Below are positions 28,620-37,442 of a stretch of 64,000 nt of DNA, in pieces. Made by a program: the position numbers and the translations under genes. Below the pieces are notes generated by a model that had not been told where the DNA came from, did not search any database, and saw nothing but the letters and a program-made list of their open reading frames with translations. Each line of letters opens with the position of its first letter. Positions within the stretch are counted from its first letter, which is position 1. The DNA is from Mycolicibacterium peregrinum (GTDB lineage: Bacteria > Actinomycetota > Actinomycetes > Mycobacteriales > Mycobacteriaceae): positions 124,001-188,000 of the forward strand of contig NZ_LZSO01000028.1 in assembly GCF_001665785.1 (NCBI RefSeq), in the 5' to 3' direction.

Positions 28620-29233
28620 ACCTGCCCGGACCGGCTCTGGGTGGCCAGGAAACCGTCCACCGCCGCCCGCACACAGGCGGTGTAGTCGAATTCGGCCAGC
28701 GTGCTGAGCTTGCCCAACACGATGGGTCCCAGCAGCAGCGCGGCAGCCTGGGTCCGATCGACCTCGCCGAGTTCGGCGACCGCCTCGGGACTGTCGAAGA
28801 TCGCCTCGAACGGCAGCGCGTACTGCTCGGCCACTCGCTCACGCAGGGTCCGCACCTCCGGGCTGTCATCCGACCGCCAAGGCAATTGCTCCATGTCGCC
28901 GCCCAGCGCCAGCCACGACATCGCGGTGATACTGATCGGCGCCTCGGCGATCAAGTCGGCCTGCGCCTGAACCAGGGCGATCAGCCGATCGCGGAGCGTG
29001 CCGTCCTCCGGCGGCATCGGCGCGGCCGGGATGAGCGCCCGAAAAGCCGCGGCCAGCAGGTCATTTCCGCTCGGGAAGTGCCGGTACAGCGTTGCTCTGG
29101 CCACGTTCGCGGCCCTGGTGACCGCGTCCACCGTCACGGCACTGGGACCGCCCGACCGCAACAGCGTCGTCGCCGCCTCGAGCAGCCGTGCCCGGGATCG
29201 GGCCGGACGCGGGTCACTGCTTTCGGCGGTCAT
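28604..29233 (-). CDS. TetR/AcrR-family transcriptional regulator
   Basis: The 209-residue protein has an N-terminal HTH (SRARLLEAATTLLRSGG, VTRAANVARATLYRHFPSGN) and a helical ligand-binding part. It is divergent from an MFS exporter over 86 bp that contain repeated CGAGAC/GTCTCG half-sites. The usual arrangement is a repressor of the exporter and of itself, released by the exported compound. It is convergent with the P450 gene. Confidence 0.9.
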   Translation of the reverse strand: MTAESSDPRPARSRARLLEAATTLLRSGGPSAVTVDAVTRAANVARATLYRHFPSGNDLLAAAFRALIPAAPMPPEDGTLRDRLIALVQAQADLIAEAPISITAMSWLALGGDMEQLPWRSDDSPEVRTLRERVAEQYALPFEAIFDSPEAVAELGEVDRTQAAALLLGPIVLGKLSTLAEFDYTACVRAAVDGFLATQSRSGQVQRSE

Positions 29234-29264
29234 GCGTCAACACCTCCATAAAAACAGACTTACC

Positions 29265-29290
29265 GTCTCGCTACGAGACTGCTAGTCTCG
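29265..29290. promoter_or_regulatory. Composite operator between tetR and the MFS gene
   Basis: Three alternating half-sites overlap: GTCTCG-CTA-CGAGAC (29265-29279) and CGAGACT-GCT-AGTCTCG (29274-29290), both perfect inverted repeats sharing the middle half-site. A possible promoter for the MFS gene (TTACCG, 17 bp, TAGTCT) runs through it, so binding would block RNA polymerase. Confidence 0.6.
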
Positions 29291-29319
29291 GAACTTCACC
29301 GACGAAGGGGGTGGACGGC

Positions 29320-30951
29320 ATGTCTGACACCCTCGTCGATTCTGGCCAGGATATAGATCCCGGCCTGTCCTATCTGTCGATCCGGAAGCGATACTGGCTG
29401 CTCGCGGTCGCCTGCATGGACGTCTCCATCGTGATCGCCTCGATGGTGGCCCTGAACGCCGCGCTGCCCGACATCGCCCGACTGACCGCCGCCACCCAGG
29501 CACAACTCACCTGGGTGATCGACGGTTACACCCTGGTGCTGGCCTGCCTGCTGCTGCCGGCCGGGGCGATCGGCGACCGCTATGGCCGCCGCGGCGCGCT
29601 ACTGACCGGGTTGTCCGTCTTCGTCGTGGCCTCGGCAGCGCCCTTGTTGTTCGACGACCCCGTCCACCTGATCATTTCCCGTGCGGTGGCCGGGGCCGGC
29701 GCGGCCTTCATCATGCCCGCCACCCTGTCCCTGCTCACCGCTGCGTTTCCAAAATCAGAGCGCAACAAGGCTGTTGGGATCTGGGCCGGCGTCGTCGGAT
29801 CGGGCGCCGTCTTCGGCTTCCTGATCACCGGTGGGTTGCTGTACTTCTGGGGGTGGCAGTCCATCTTCACAACCTTCGCCGTCGCCGGTGTCGGGCTGTT
29901 CGTCCTTACCTGCACCGTGCCCTCCTCCCGGGATGAGGACGCGACACCGCTGGACTGGATCGGCGCGCTGCTCATCGGCACGGCGGTAGCGGTCTTCGTG
30001 CTCGGGGTGCTCGAGGCCCCGGTGCGGGGTTGGACGCACCCGATGGTGTGGGGCTGCATGACCGGTGGAACCGCCCTGGCGGCGGCGTTCACCGGCGCGC
30101 AGCTCAAGAGCCGGCACCCGCTGCTCGATGTCCGGCTGTTCAGGAAACCCGACTTCGCCACCGGCGCGGTGGGAGTGACGTTCCTGTTCTTCGCGAACTT
30201 CGGCTATTTCTTCGTCAGCATGCAGTACATCCAACTCGTCATGGGGTACAGCCCGATTCAGACGGCAATCGCCCTGTGCCCGTTGATACTTCCGCTGCTT
30301 CTCCTGAGCACCACCACCCACCTCTACCTGCCACGGCTGGGATTGCGCCTGTGCGTGTCGATCGGACTACTGGTGATCGCGGTCGGGCTGATGTGCATGC
30401 GGCTGCTCGAAGTGGACTCCACCTATCTCGACTACGCCTGGCCCTTGTTCATCATGAGCACTGGTATGGGATTGTGTACCGCACCAACGACTTCGGCCAT
30501 CATGGGAGCCGTTCCCGACGAGAAACAAGGCGTGGCCTCCGCGGTCAACGACACCACGCGGGAAGTCGGTGCCGCCCTGGGCATCGCGGTCGCCGGCTCG
30601 ATCCTGGCCGCCCAGTACCAGAATCACCTGGGGTCCAAGTTGACCGGACTACCCGCCGAGGCACGCGAGCATATCCTCAGCTCACTGGCCGAGGCACTCA
30701 CCGTCGCCGGTCAACTCGGTCCACAGGGTGCGGCCGTCGGCGAGCTGGCCAAGCAGGCATTCCTGGAAGCGACGAACTCGGCCCTGCTGGTGATGGCGGC
30801 GGTGCTCGCACTGGCCGCGGCGTTTGTCGCGATCTGGGCGCCGGGCCGCGACGGTGAGCAGCTCCGGGTGATCCGGCGGCTCAGGTCGCCAGGAACTCCG
30901 CAGCCCGATGACCGATCATGGCAATGGTCGCGTGCGGGCCGCGGCTGGTGA
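29320..30951 (+). CDS. MFS drug/proton antiporter, 14-TM DHA2 (EmrB/QacA) type
   Basis: From ATG 29320 (preceded by GAAGGGG) the product has 543 residues and about 14 membrane helices. Motif A reads GAIGDRYGRRGALL and motif C-like glycines occur in the fifth helix region (GIWAGVVGSGAVFGFLITGG). DHA2 proteins export drugs and lipophilic compounds with proton exchange. TetR-linked control fits an efflux pump. The last 71 bp overlap the convergent mftG 3' end; the tail after about residue 515 is not hydrophobic and may be poorly conserved. Confidence 0.9.
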   Translation: MSDTLVDSGQDIDPGLSYLSIRKRYWLLAVACMDVSIVIASMVALNAALPDIARLTAATQAQLTWVIDGYTLVLACLLLPAGAIGDRYGRRGALLTGLSVFVVASAAPLLFDDPVHLIISRAVAGAGAAFIMPATLSLLTAAFPKSERNKAVGIWAGVVGSGAVFGFLITGGLLYFWGWQSIFTTFAVAGVGLFVLTCTVPSSRDEDATPLDWIGALLIGTAVAVFVLGVLEAPVRGWTHPMVWGCMTGGTALAAAFTGAQLKSRHPLLDVRLFRKPDFATGAVGVTFLFFANFGYFFVSMQYIQLVMGYSPIQTAIALCPLILPLLLLSTTTHLYLPRLGLRLCVSIGLLVIAVGLMCMRLLEVDSTYLDYAWPLFIMSTGMGLCTAPTTSAIMGAVPDEKQGVASAVNDTTREVGAALGIAVAGSILAAQYQNHLGSKLTGLPAEAREHILSSLAEALTVAGQLGPQGAAVGELAKQAFLEATNSALLVMAAVLALAAAFVAIWAPGRDGEQLRVIRRLRSPGTPQPDDRSWQWSRAGRGW

Positions 30952-32299
30952 TGGCCGGCATGATCGACCCGTCCACCACCCACAGATTCTCGACGCCCAG
31001 CACCCGGCAGGTCGGATCCAGCACTGCCTGCGCCCCGGTGCCCATGGGCGCCGTGCCGGCCAGATGCTGCGATGTCGACCACGACGCCTGACCGACTTCA
31101 GCTGTGCGACTGACCAGTTCACGAGCCAGTTCAGCGCCACGACGCAGGGCGTCGACATCCACCGCCGCCGTGTCGTATCGATGCTCGATCACCGGTGGCA
31201 GCGTCGGGTCGGCCGATGCCAACCGGACCCGGCCCCGTGAGTGCGGGCGCATCAGCGCCACCCCGAGGTGCGGAAGTTCGGCGGGGTCGTGGCCGGGCCC
31301 GTGCACCATGGCTGAAAAACCTGCGGTGTACGGACGCACTTCGATGCCGTCGTCGGTGGTCAGCACGGCCTCCAGCGGCGGCAGGTCATGTGTCGGCGTC
31401 CAGGAGACCGGCAGTACCCATTCTGGATGGTCCACGGTGTGCATGCCGACCGGCAGGTCAGAGACCACCTCGATGCCGAGCGCTGCGAGCTCCGCCGCCG
31501 GCCCGATGCCCGACAGCAGCAGCAGGTGAGCTGATCCAATTGCCCCGGAACACAGAACAATTCGATCGGCACTGAGAACAGTGCCGTCTTCGCACTGCGC
31601 TCCGACGGCCTGGTCCGCGCGGAACAGCACGCGGGCGACCCGGGTGTCGGTGACCAGCTGGAGATTGGGCCGTCCCAGGGCGGGTTGCAGGTAGGCACCA
31701 CCCGGCCCAACCCTGTTGCCGCCGTTGATGTTCAGCGGAACGGCACCAACTCCGGCCGGCAGCGCCGTAGCGGCGGTGGACCCGTTGAGGTCATCAATCC
31801 AGCCGAACCCGGCCCCCATCGCCGCGTCGACGAAAGATGCTGTACAACCGTCGAATTCGCGCACCCGACGGACGGTGATCGGCCCGGAATCGCCATGCAG
31901 GGAGGTGTCGAAATCCAGATCCGTCTCGATGGCACGAAAGTGCGGCAGTACATCGTCCCACCCCCACCCCGGCACGGCCCACCGGTCGAAGTCTCCTGGC
32001 AGCCCCCGGCAGAAATAACCACCGTTGACCGCTCCGGAACCACCCACCACCGATCCCCGGATGATCTGGGCGTGCCGGGGCGGGTGCTCGGTCAGCACCG
32101 AGGCATAGTGACGGACCACCGAACTGGCTGCCCCGATCGGCAGGCGCAACGCATCGGTGATCTGCGCCGCCACCCGGGGATCGCTGGGCTCCGGACCGGC
32201 CTCCACGACCGTGACATGGCAGCTGGGATCGACGGAAAGCCGTTCAGCCAGAATTGATCCGGCGCTTCCGGCACCGACGATCAGGACGTCTCGCTCCAA
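30881..32299 (-). CDS. mftG: MftG, mycofactocin-linked GMC oxidoreductase
   Basis: The 472-residue flavoprotein starts with the FAD-binding VLIVGAGSAGSILAERL and contains GMC signatures (SVVGGSGAVNGGYFCRG and, near the C-terminus, HLAGTAPMG and VVDGSIMPAITSRGPHATI). In M. smegmatis MftG is known to pass electrons from mycofactocinol to the respiratory chain. The start is TTG 32299, 6 bp after mftF. It is the last gene of the mft operon, and its 3' end overlaps the MFS gene. Confidence 0.92.
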   Translation of the reverse strand: MERDVLIVGAGSAGSILAERLSVDPSCHVTVVEAGPEPSDPRVAAQITDALRLPIGAASSVVRHYASVLTEHPPRHAQIIRGSVVGGSGAVNGGYFCRGLPGDFDRWAVPGWGWDDVLPHFRAIETDLDFDTSLHGDSGPITVRRVREFDGCTASFVDAAMGAGFGWIDDLNGSTAATALPAGVGAVPLNINGGNRVGPGGAYLQPALGRPNLQLVTDTRVARVLFRADQAVGAQCEDGTVLSADRIVLCSGAIGSAHLLLLSGIGPAAELAALGIEVVSDLPVGMHTVDHPEWVLPVSWTPTHDLPPLEAVLTTDDGIEVRPYTAGFSAMVHGPGHDPAELPHLGVALMRPHSRGRVRLASADPTLPPVIEHRYDTAAVDVDALRRGAELARELVSRTAEVGQASWSTSQHLAGTAPMGTGAQAVLDPTCRVLGVENLWVVDGSIMPAITSRGPHATIAMIGHRAAEFLAT

Positions 32300-32305
32300 C
32301 TCGGA

Positions 32306-33718
32306 TTAGCTCCGCAGCTGCGGCTTGAGCGCGCCCAGCTGACGTTCCCGCACCACACCGGTCCACAGGCCGATCCCGTAGGCGAGATCGTCCAGTCGCT
32401 TGAGCAGGATGTGGGTCAGCAAGCCGACGGGCTTGGTGTCGTCGTCGGCATTGCCGCGCCGGGTCGCCCAGTCGACCACGCCGTCCAGCACCGCGGCCAC
32501 CAGGACCGCGTGTCTGGCCCGCCGGAACATCAGCGCGGCGACGAGGGCGACCGGCCAGTAGTGCCGACAGATCGCCGAACACAGCTGCAGAGCCGCCGAC
32601 CACAGCCCGCGCGCGGTCACCGCGGCGACCTCGGTGGGCTCGGTGTCGACCGTACTGAGAGACCGGGCGATGCGCCGGCCGGTGAAGATCGCGATCACCA
32701 CCGAGCCCAGGTACCCGAAACACGACCCCATCGCCAGCAGCAGCCAGACCATCAGCGTCCACCCGGAGATCACCACAGGGGCCGTCTTGCCGGGATGGCG
32801 GACCGTCAACGGTGCTGCCGAAGTGCCGTAGAAAGCCTTGCGGTTGAACCACTCTCGCAGGTCTGTCCGGTGATCGTGGGCAACCAGCGCGATGGGCTCA
32901 TACCGCAGGCGGGCCCCGGTTTCGACCAGGCGCCAGCACAGGTCGACATCCTCACCGGACTGCATGGTCTCGTCGAAGCCGCCCACGGCGGCCAGTGCCG
33001 CGCGCCGGCAGATGATCGCCGCGCTGGGCACGTAGGACACCGGGCCGTAGGGCACCACCGGCGCCTCGCGCACCCCGAGGTCCAGGGACGAACGCACCGC
33101 CTCGTACCTGGCCACCGCATTGTCGGCGGTGTGCAGTCCGACGATGCGGGGTGCGACGAGCGCCACGGCCGGGTCGCAGAAGTGGCCGAGCAACGCCTCA
33201 AGCCACCCACGCCGCGGCACGACGTCCGAGTCGAGGAATGCGACGAAATCGGTCTCCGTCGCGGCCAGGCCGGTATTGCGGGCGGCTGCCGGGCCGTTGC
33301 TGCGGAAGTGCCGGAGCACCCGCACGTCGCAGTGCATCCCGGCGAACTCTGACTGCGAGACCGGGACCGCCGAGCCGTCGTCGACCACGATCACCCGAAG
33401 GCCCCGCAACGCCGAGATGAGCCGGTGCAGACCGGATACGTTGTCGCGCACCGGAATAATGACCGTCACATCGCGGTGAGACGGACCGCTGGGCGGACGG
33501 GGGTGGGCGACCGTGGCGTCGAGCAAAGTCCGGGCCAGTTGCGCGCTCTGCGCGTCGTGCACCTCGAGACGGCCGCCGTTGAGCATGGTCTGCGCCGTGG
33601 GCGCCAGCCGCAGCAACCGGGTCGGCGACCCGCCGAGTAGGGCCGCACCGGCTCCGAGCACCTTGACATGGCGATCCACCTGTACGGCAAAACCGTCGGG
33701 CAGCCTCGGTCCGGTCAT
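32306..33718 (-). CDS. mftF: MftF, mycofactocin glycosyltransferase
   Basis: From ATG 33718, overlapping the mftE stop by 4 bp, the product has 470 residues. The GT2 domain (about 80-320) has VTVIIPVRDN, VVDDGS, LDSDVVPRRGWLE and SGEDVDLCWR. Two or more membrane helices follow (VVISGWTLMVWLLLAMGSCF). MftF adds beta-1,4-linked glucose units to premycofactocin. An upstream start at 33748 lies inside mftE. Confidence 0.95.
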   Translation of the reverse strand: MTGPRLPDGFAVQVDRHVKVLGAGAALLGGSPTRLLRLAPTAQTMLNGGRLEVHDAQSAQLARTLLDATVAHPRPPSGPSHRDVTVIIPVRDNVSGLHRLISALRGLRVIVVDDGSAVPVSQSEFAGMHCDVRVLRHFRSNGPAAARNTGLAATETDFVAFLDSDVVPRRGWLEALLGHFCDPAVALVAPRIVGLHTADNAVARYEAVRSSLDLGVREAPVVPYGPVSYVPSAAIICRRAALAAVGGFDETMQSGEDVDLCWRLVETGARLRYEPIALVAHDHRTDLREWFNRKAFYGTSAAPLTVRHPGKTAPVVISGWTLMVWLLLAMGSCFGYLGSVVIAIFTGRRIARSLSTVDTEPTEVAAVTARGLWSAALQLCSAICRHYWPVALVAALMFRRARHAVLVAAVLDGVVDWATRRGNADDDTKPVGLLTHILLKRLDDLAYGIGLWTGVVRERQLGALKPQLRS

Positions 33719-34458
33719 GTCAGCAATCCGTTCCGGTCCGGTTGCCACCGCCGTATCCGACCGGCGCAGCCGTCGACCATCTCAGCAAAGATACGCTCCC
33801 CCTCGGCAGCCGTCGCGGTTGTCGGGTCACCCAGTACCCCGACTTCGCTGACCGCCGCGATCCCGCCACTGCGCATCGCCGGCATGAGCTCGGCCAGCGG
33901 GGCAGTGTTCCCGGGAGCCAGGCTGTCAGCCCAGACATCGCCGGGCGAAATATGTAGCAATACAGATGTTTCGGTATGCCCCGCGTGTGCGTCAGCGCCC
34001 GCGGCGATGCACGGGACCCAGCCGACGTCACGGCTCTCCTGGCGCAACAGGGCCACCGCAGCGACCAGCGCCTCCACATTCCCCCCGTGACCATTGACGA
34101 ACACCAGACGTGAGGCCCAGCTCAATGCGGAACGCCCGTACTCCAGCAGCAACGACCGCAGGGCCGCGGTTCCGATCGACACCGTTCCGGGGAACCCCTC
34201 GTGCTCGCCACTGGCGCCGTAGTGGACGGGCGGCGCGACCACCCAGTCACCCGATGACGCGTCGTCGAGGTGCTCGAGCAGCGCATGCGAGACTGCGGCG
34301 GCGATGCGCGTGTCGGTGTCCAGAGGCAGGTGCGGGCCATGTTGCTCGGTAGAGCCCACTGGGACGATCAACATTGGCGACATGCTGCGTAGCTGTCTCG
34401 ACGTTGAGTTCCCGAGCCCGCTGGGGAAAGCCACGTGCCGATGGTAGGCCCAATTCAC
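33715..34458 (-). CDS. mftE: MftE, creatininase-family peptidase
   Basis: The 247-residue protein has the metal-binding pattern of the creatininase fold: VGSTEQHGPHLPLDTDT, HYGASGEHEGFPGTVS and FVNGHGGN. MftE releases the C-terminal Val-Tyr-derived moiety (AHDP) from the processed MftA peptide. The start is GTG 34458. Unusually, mftD ends 130 bp upstream, and a short open frame overlaps this start by 4 bp. Confidence 0.95.
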   Translation of the reverse strand: MNWAYHRHVAFPSGLGNSTSRQLRSMSPMLIVPVGSTEQHGPHLPLDTDTRIAAAVSHALLEHLDDASSGDWVVAPPVHYGASGEHEGFPGTVSIGTAALRSLLLEYGRSALSWASRLVFVNGHGGNVEALVAAVALLRQESRDVGWVPCIAAGADAHAGHTETSVLLHISPGDVWADSLAPGNTAPLAELMPAMRSGGIAAVSEVGVLGDPTTATAAEGERIFAEMVDGCAGRIRRWQPDRNGLLT

Positions 34459-34562
34459 CTACTGTGCGCCAATTGTTGGAGCACAGGCAGCAATTGATTT
34501 GCCGTAGCTTTCCCGGCACCGGTCGTGAGCATCACGTACGTCTCTCCCGCCACCCCTGTCAC
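34455..34562 (-). CDS. Possible 35-codon small ORF between mftD and mftE
   Basis: A GTG at 34562 opens a 35-codon frame (first residues MTGVAGETYVMLTTGAGKAT) ending in TGA that overlaps the mftE GTG by 4 bp. That is the same stop/start coupling used elsewhere in the cluster. Against it, the third-position GC is only about two thirds, with several rare codons, and the ribosome-binding site is weak. The residues slightly resemble the end of secreted mycobacterial lipoproteins. It may be a coupling ORF, a remnant or chance. Confidence 0.25.
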   Translation of the reverse strand: MTGVAGETYVMLTTGAGKATANQLLPVLQQLAHSR

Positions 34563-34588
34563 GCTGCACCTAAGGGTGAACGTCAGCG

Positions 34589-35773
34589 TCAGGCGCGCGG
34601 CACACCGAGGGTTCGGGTGAAACCCTCCGGGACCAGGATGTCCTCTGGCGTCAGGTCGTGGATCGACGACTTGCCCAACCCGCGCAGCGCGGAGTCGATG
34701 CCCCCGCTGAGGATGTCCAACACGTTCTCGACACCCGCCTGGCCGTTGGCGGCCAGGCCCCACAGATAGGCGCGGCCGATCATGACGGCCCGGGCGCCGA
34801 GCGCCACGGCCTTGACGACATCGCTGCCCCGGCGGATCCCGCCGTCCAGCAAAACCTCGACCTGATCGCCCACCGCGTCGGCGATGGCGGGCAGGCAGCG
34901 GATCGCCGCGGGCGTGCCGTCCAGGTTGTTGCCGCCGTGGTTGGACACCGTGATCGCCGAAACACCCGCATCCACGGCACGTTTGGCGTCGTCGACCCGC
35001 ACCATGCCCTTGAGCAGGAACGGACCACCCCACTGCTCACGCAACCAGGCGATGTCCTCCCAGGTCGGGGGCGGGGTACCCATCCACTGCCCGTAGGCCT
35101 CGAAGAACGTCGGCCCCGGCTCGCCGGCGCGGCCCTGGTTGGGCACCCGCAGGTCCGGCGGACGAAGGTGCTTGCCGAAGCTCCACAGCCAGCGCGGCTT
35201 GGTGAGCACCTCCGGAGACATCCGCAGCATCGTGCGCAGGTCCATTCGCTCCGGGATCTTCGGGCTACCCCAGTCACGGCCGTGGCTGAAGCTCCAGTCG
35301 GTGGTCGCGATCAGCCCGACGGCACCGGCGTCCTTCGCGCGCTGCACGCGCTCGGCGATCTCGTCGCGGGACCCGAGCCAGTAGATCTGGAAGAAGATCT
35401 TGTCGTTGACGGCGGTGACTTCTTCCATCGGCTTGCTGGCGAAGGAAGACAGGCCCATGGCCGTACCGCGCGCCGCAGCCGCGCGGGCCACCGCGACCTC
35501 ACCGTCGGGGTCGACGGCCTGCACGCCCGTCGGCGAGATGATGACCGGCATCGAAATGTCCTGCCCCATCACGGTTGTCGACATCTCACGCTTCTCGGTC
35601 GCGCCGATGACGTGCGGCGCGAAGCCGAGCTCGGCGAACGACTCCACGTTGTCGGAGACCGTCACACCCTTCTCGCTGGCAGAGATCAGCGACGAGTAGG
35701 CGGACTTGGGCAGGCGCTTGCGCGCCCGGTCCTGCGCGATGGCGACGGTCTCGAACCAGGTATCACGGGCCAT
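34589..35773 (-). CDS. mftD: MftD, FMN-dependent alpha-hydroxy-acid oxidase family
   Basis: The 394-residue protein has the family's FMN/active-site block VSNHGGNNLDG with the catalytic histidine, LLDGGIRRGSDVVKAVALGA and IGRAYLWGLAA. MftD oxidatively deaminates AHDP to premycofactocin, the redox-active core. It lies 3 bp after mftC. Confidence 0.96.
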   Translation of the reverse strand: MARDTWFETVAIAQDRARKRLPKSAYSSLISASEKGVTVSDNVESFAELGFAPHVIGATEKREMSTTVMGQDISMPVIISPTGVQAVDPDGEVAVARAAAARGTAMGLSSFASKPMEEVTAVNDKIFFQIYWLGSRDEIAERVQRAKDAGAVGLIATTDWSFSHGRDWGSPKIPERMDLRTMLRMSPEVLTKPRWLWSFGKHLRPPDLRVPNQGRAGEPGPTFFEAYGQWMGTPPPTWEDIAWLREQWGGPFLLKGMVRVDDAKRAVDAGVSAITVSNHGGNNLDGTPAAIRCLPAIADAVGDQVEVLLDGGIRRGSDVVKAVALGARAVMIGRAYLWGLAANGQAGVENVLDILSGGIDSALRGLGKSSIHDLTPEDILVPEGFTRTLGVPRA

Positions 35774-35776
35774 GGG

Positions 35777-36979
35777 TTACACCGGACTTTCGTTACAGAT
35801 GCGGGCAGGCGGCTTGGTCAGCAACTTCAGTGCGACCGGGCCCTGCTTGGTGCCGCGCGAGTGATCGCCGCTGGGCTTGGGTTTGACGCGCTCGGCCGCC
35901 AGGGCAGGCTCGCCCCAGCCTTCGACGCACTCGGGATCCGGCCCGTCCATCGGCAGACCGGTGAAGAACTTGGCCGCCATGCAGCCGCCACGGCACGCGT
36001 CATAGTGCCCGCAGCCGCTGCAGGCGCCGGCCGACTGCGGCTCGCGCAGCTCGCGGAACAGCGGGGAGTTCTGCCAGACGTTCTGGAAGCCGGCACCGAA
36101 ACCGGTGTCTTCCAGAATGTTTCCGGCCAGGAACTTGTCGTGGATGGCGAACGGGCAGGCGTACACGTCGCCCACCGGGTCGATCAGGCACACCACGCGG
36201 CCGGCGCCGCACAGGTTCAGCCCGGCCAGTGCACCGGGCTCGCCCAGGCCCGACAGGTGGAAGAACGAGTCACCGGTCAGCACGCGCTCACCGTGGGCGA
36301 CCAACCAGTTGTAGAGCTGACGCTGCTGATCCGGGGTGGGGTGCAGCTCATCCCAGACATCGGCGCCGCGGCCCGACGGGCGCAGCCGCGTGATCCGCAG
36401 CGTGGCACCGTAGCGGTCGGCCAGCGCCTTGAACTCGTCGAGCTGGTCGACGTTGTGACGGGTGACGACAACCGAGATCTTCGCATCCGAAAAGCCCGCC
36501 GCGGCAAGGTTTTCCAGCGCGCGCACGGCCATGTCGAACGAGCCCTTGCCGCGCACCGCGTCGTTGACCTCGGCATTGGCACCGTCCAGCGAGATCTGCA
36601 CGTCGACGTAGTCGCTGGCGGCGAGCTTCGCGGCCACCTCGGGCGTGATGCGCACCCCGTTGGTGGAGAACTTGACCCCGACGTGATGCTCGGTCGCGTA
36701 ATCGACCAGTTCCCAGAAGTCCGGGCGCACAGTCGGTTCCCCGCCGCCGATGTTCACATAGAACACCTGCATGCGTTCCAGCTCGTCGATGATGTCCTTG
36801 CACTGCTGCGTGGACAGTTCACGCGGATCGCGCTTACCCGACGAGGACAGGCAGTGCACGCACGCCAGGTTGCAGGCGTAGGTGAGCTCCCAGGTCAGGC
36901 AGATGGGGGCGTCGAGTCCGCTTTCGAACTGTTCGACAAGTCTCGGAACAGGCGTGCGCACGGGCGCAACAGAAGTCAT
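35777..36979 (-). CDS. mftC: MftC, radical SAM mycofactocin maturase with SPASM domain
   Basis: From ATG 36979, overlapping the mftB stop by 4 bp, the product has 400 residues. The radical-SAM cluster motif is C36-x3-C40-x2-C43, followed by VNIGGGEPTVR. The C-terminal SPASM domain has many cysteines (LCGAGRVVC, YACPFA, ACSGCGHYDACRGGC). MftC decarboxylates the C-terminal Tyr of MftA and then links it to the adjacent Val. An open frame upstream lies inside mftB. Confidence 0.97.
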   Translation of the reverse strand: MTSVAPVRTPVPRLVEQFESGLDAPICLTWELTYACNLACVHCLSSSGKRDPRELSTQQCKDIIDELERMQVFYVNIGGGEPTVRPDFWELVDYATEHHVGVKFSTNGVRITPEVAAKLAASDYVDVQISLDGANAEVNDAVRGKGSFDMAVRALENLAAAGFSDAKISVVVTRHNVDQLDEFKALADRYGATLRITRLRPSGRGADVWDELHPTPDQQRQLYNWLVAHGERVLTGDSFFHLSGLGEPGALAGLNLCGAGRVVCLIDPVGDVYACPFAIHDKFLAGNILEDTGFGAGFQNVWQNSPLFRELREPQSAGACSGCGHYDACRGGCMAAKFFTGLPMDGPDPECVEGWGEPALAAERVKPKPSGDHSRGTKQGPVALKLLTKPPARICNESPV

Positions 36980-37290
36980 TGTGGATTCCCGGGGATGAGC
37001 ATCTTCGAGGACACCAGCACGCTCAGCGCGTGCAGGTAAGGGCCTTGGTCGGAGTCGGCGATACCGACCGCACGACACGCGGACCGGGCGTCAGGGTGGT
37101 CAGCCAGTGAGTTGACCACCTCGACGACCGTCCGGTTCTTCAGAAACGACAGCTTGCGGGTTCCGAAGTGATACAGCAGGGCACCGAACGGCTCCGGCCG
37201 CACCGCCACCTGGTGGTGCAACCGCCAGCTGACATTCGGGTCGAAGACGACGCCGACGTGCCCGGCCGTATCGGCAACCTGTGTAGACAC
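36976..37290 (-). CDS. mftB: MftB, mycofactocin peptide chaperone (RRE fold)
   Basis: The 104-residue protein starts at GTG 37290, 2 bp after the mftA stop. VSWRLHHQVAVRPEPFGALL and FGTRKLSFLKNR form the PqqD-like RiPP recognition element. MftB binds the MftA leader and delivers it to MftC. Confidence 0.95.
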   Translation of the reverse strand: MSTQVADTAGHVGVVFDPNVSWRLHHQVAVRPEPFGALLYHFGTRKLSFLKNRTVVEVVNSLADHPDARSACRAVGIADSDQGPYLHALSVLVSSKMLIPGNPQ

Positions 37291-37292
37291 GG

Positions 37293-37388
37293 TCAGTAAA
37301 CCCCGCACATACCGTCGATCGAGACCTCTTCGACGAGCGTCTCGGTGACGAGCTGGGTTTCGGTTTCGGCCTGCGGGTTCTGATCCAT
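37293..37388 (-). CDS. mftA: MftA, mycofactocin precursor peptide
   Basis: The 31-residue peptide starts MDQNPQAETE and ends IDGMCGVY-stop, the invariant C-terminus of mycofactocin precursors; the final Val-Tyr becomes the cofactor. ATG 37388 has the ribosome-binding site GGAAAGG. It is the first gene of the operon and is divergent from mftR. Confidence 0.97.
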   Translation of the reverse strand: MDQNPQAETETQLVTETLVEEVSIDGMCGVY

Positions 37389-37424
37389 GAATCGCACCTT
37401 TCCTGTAACTGTGGGTCTCGACAA

Positions 37425-37442
37425 TTGTGACCTGAGTCGCAA
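37425..37442. promoter_or_regulatory. Near-perfect palindrome in the mftA-mftR gap, probable MftR operator
   Basis: TTGTGAC-CTGA-GTCGCAA has arms that match at 6 of 7 positions. It lies in the 93-bp divergent gap, placed to control both promoters. MftR is known as a TetR-type repressor of the mft operon released by long-chain acyl-CoA; the assignment of this site is inference. Confidence 0.5.

Noticed and set aside
34658..37039. 793-codon open frame on the plus strand
   Set aside because: It is antisense to mftC and mftD, which are certain. Long antisense frames are expected in GC-rich codon usage.
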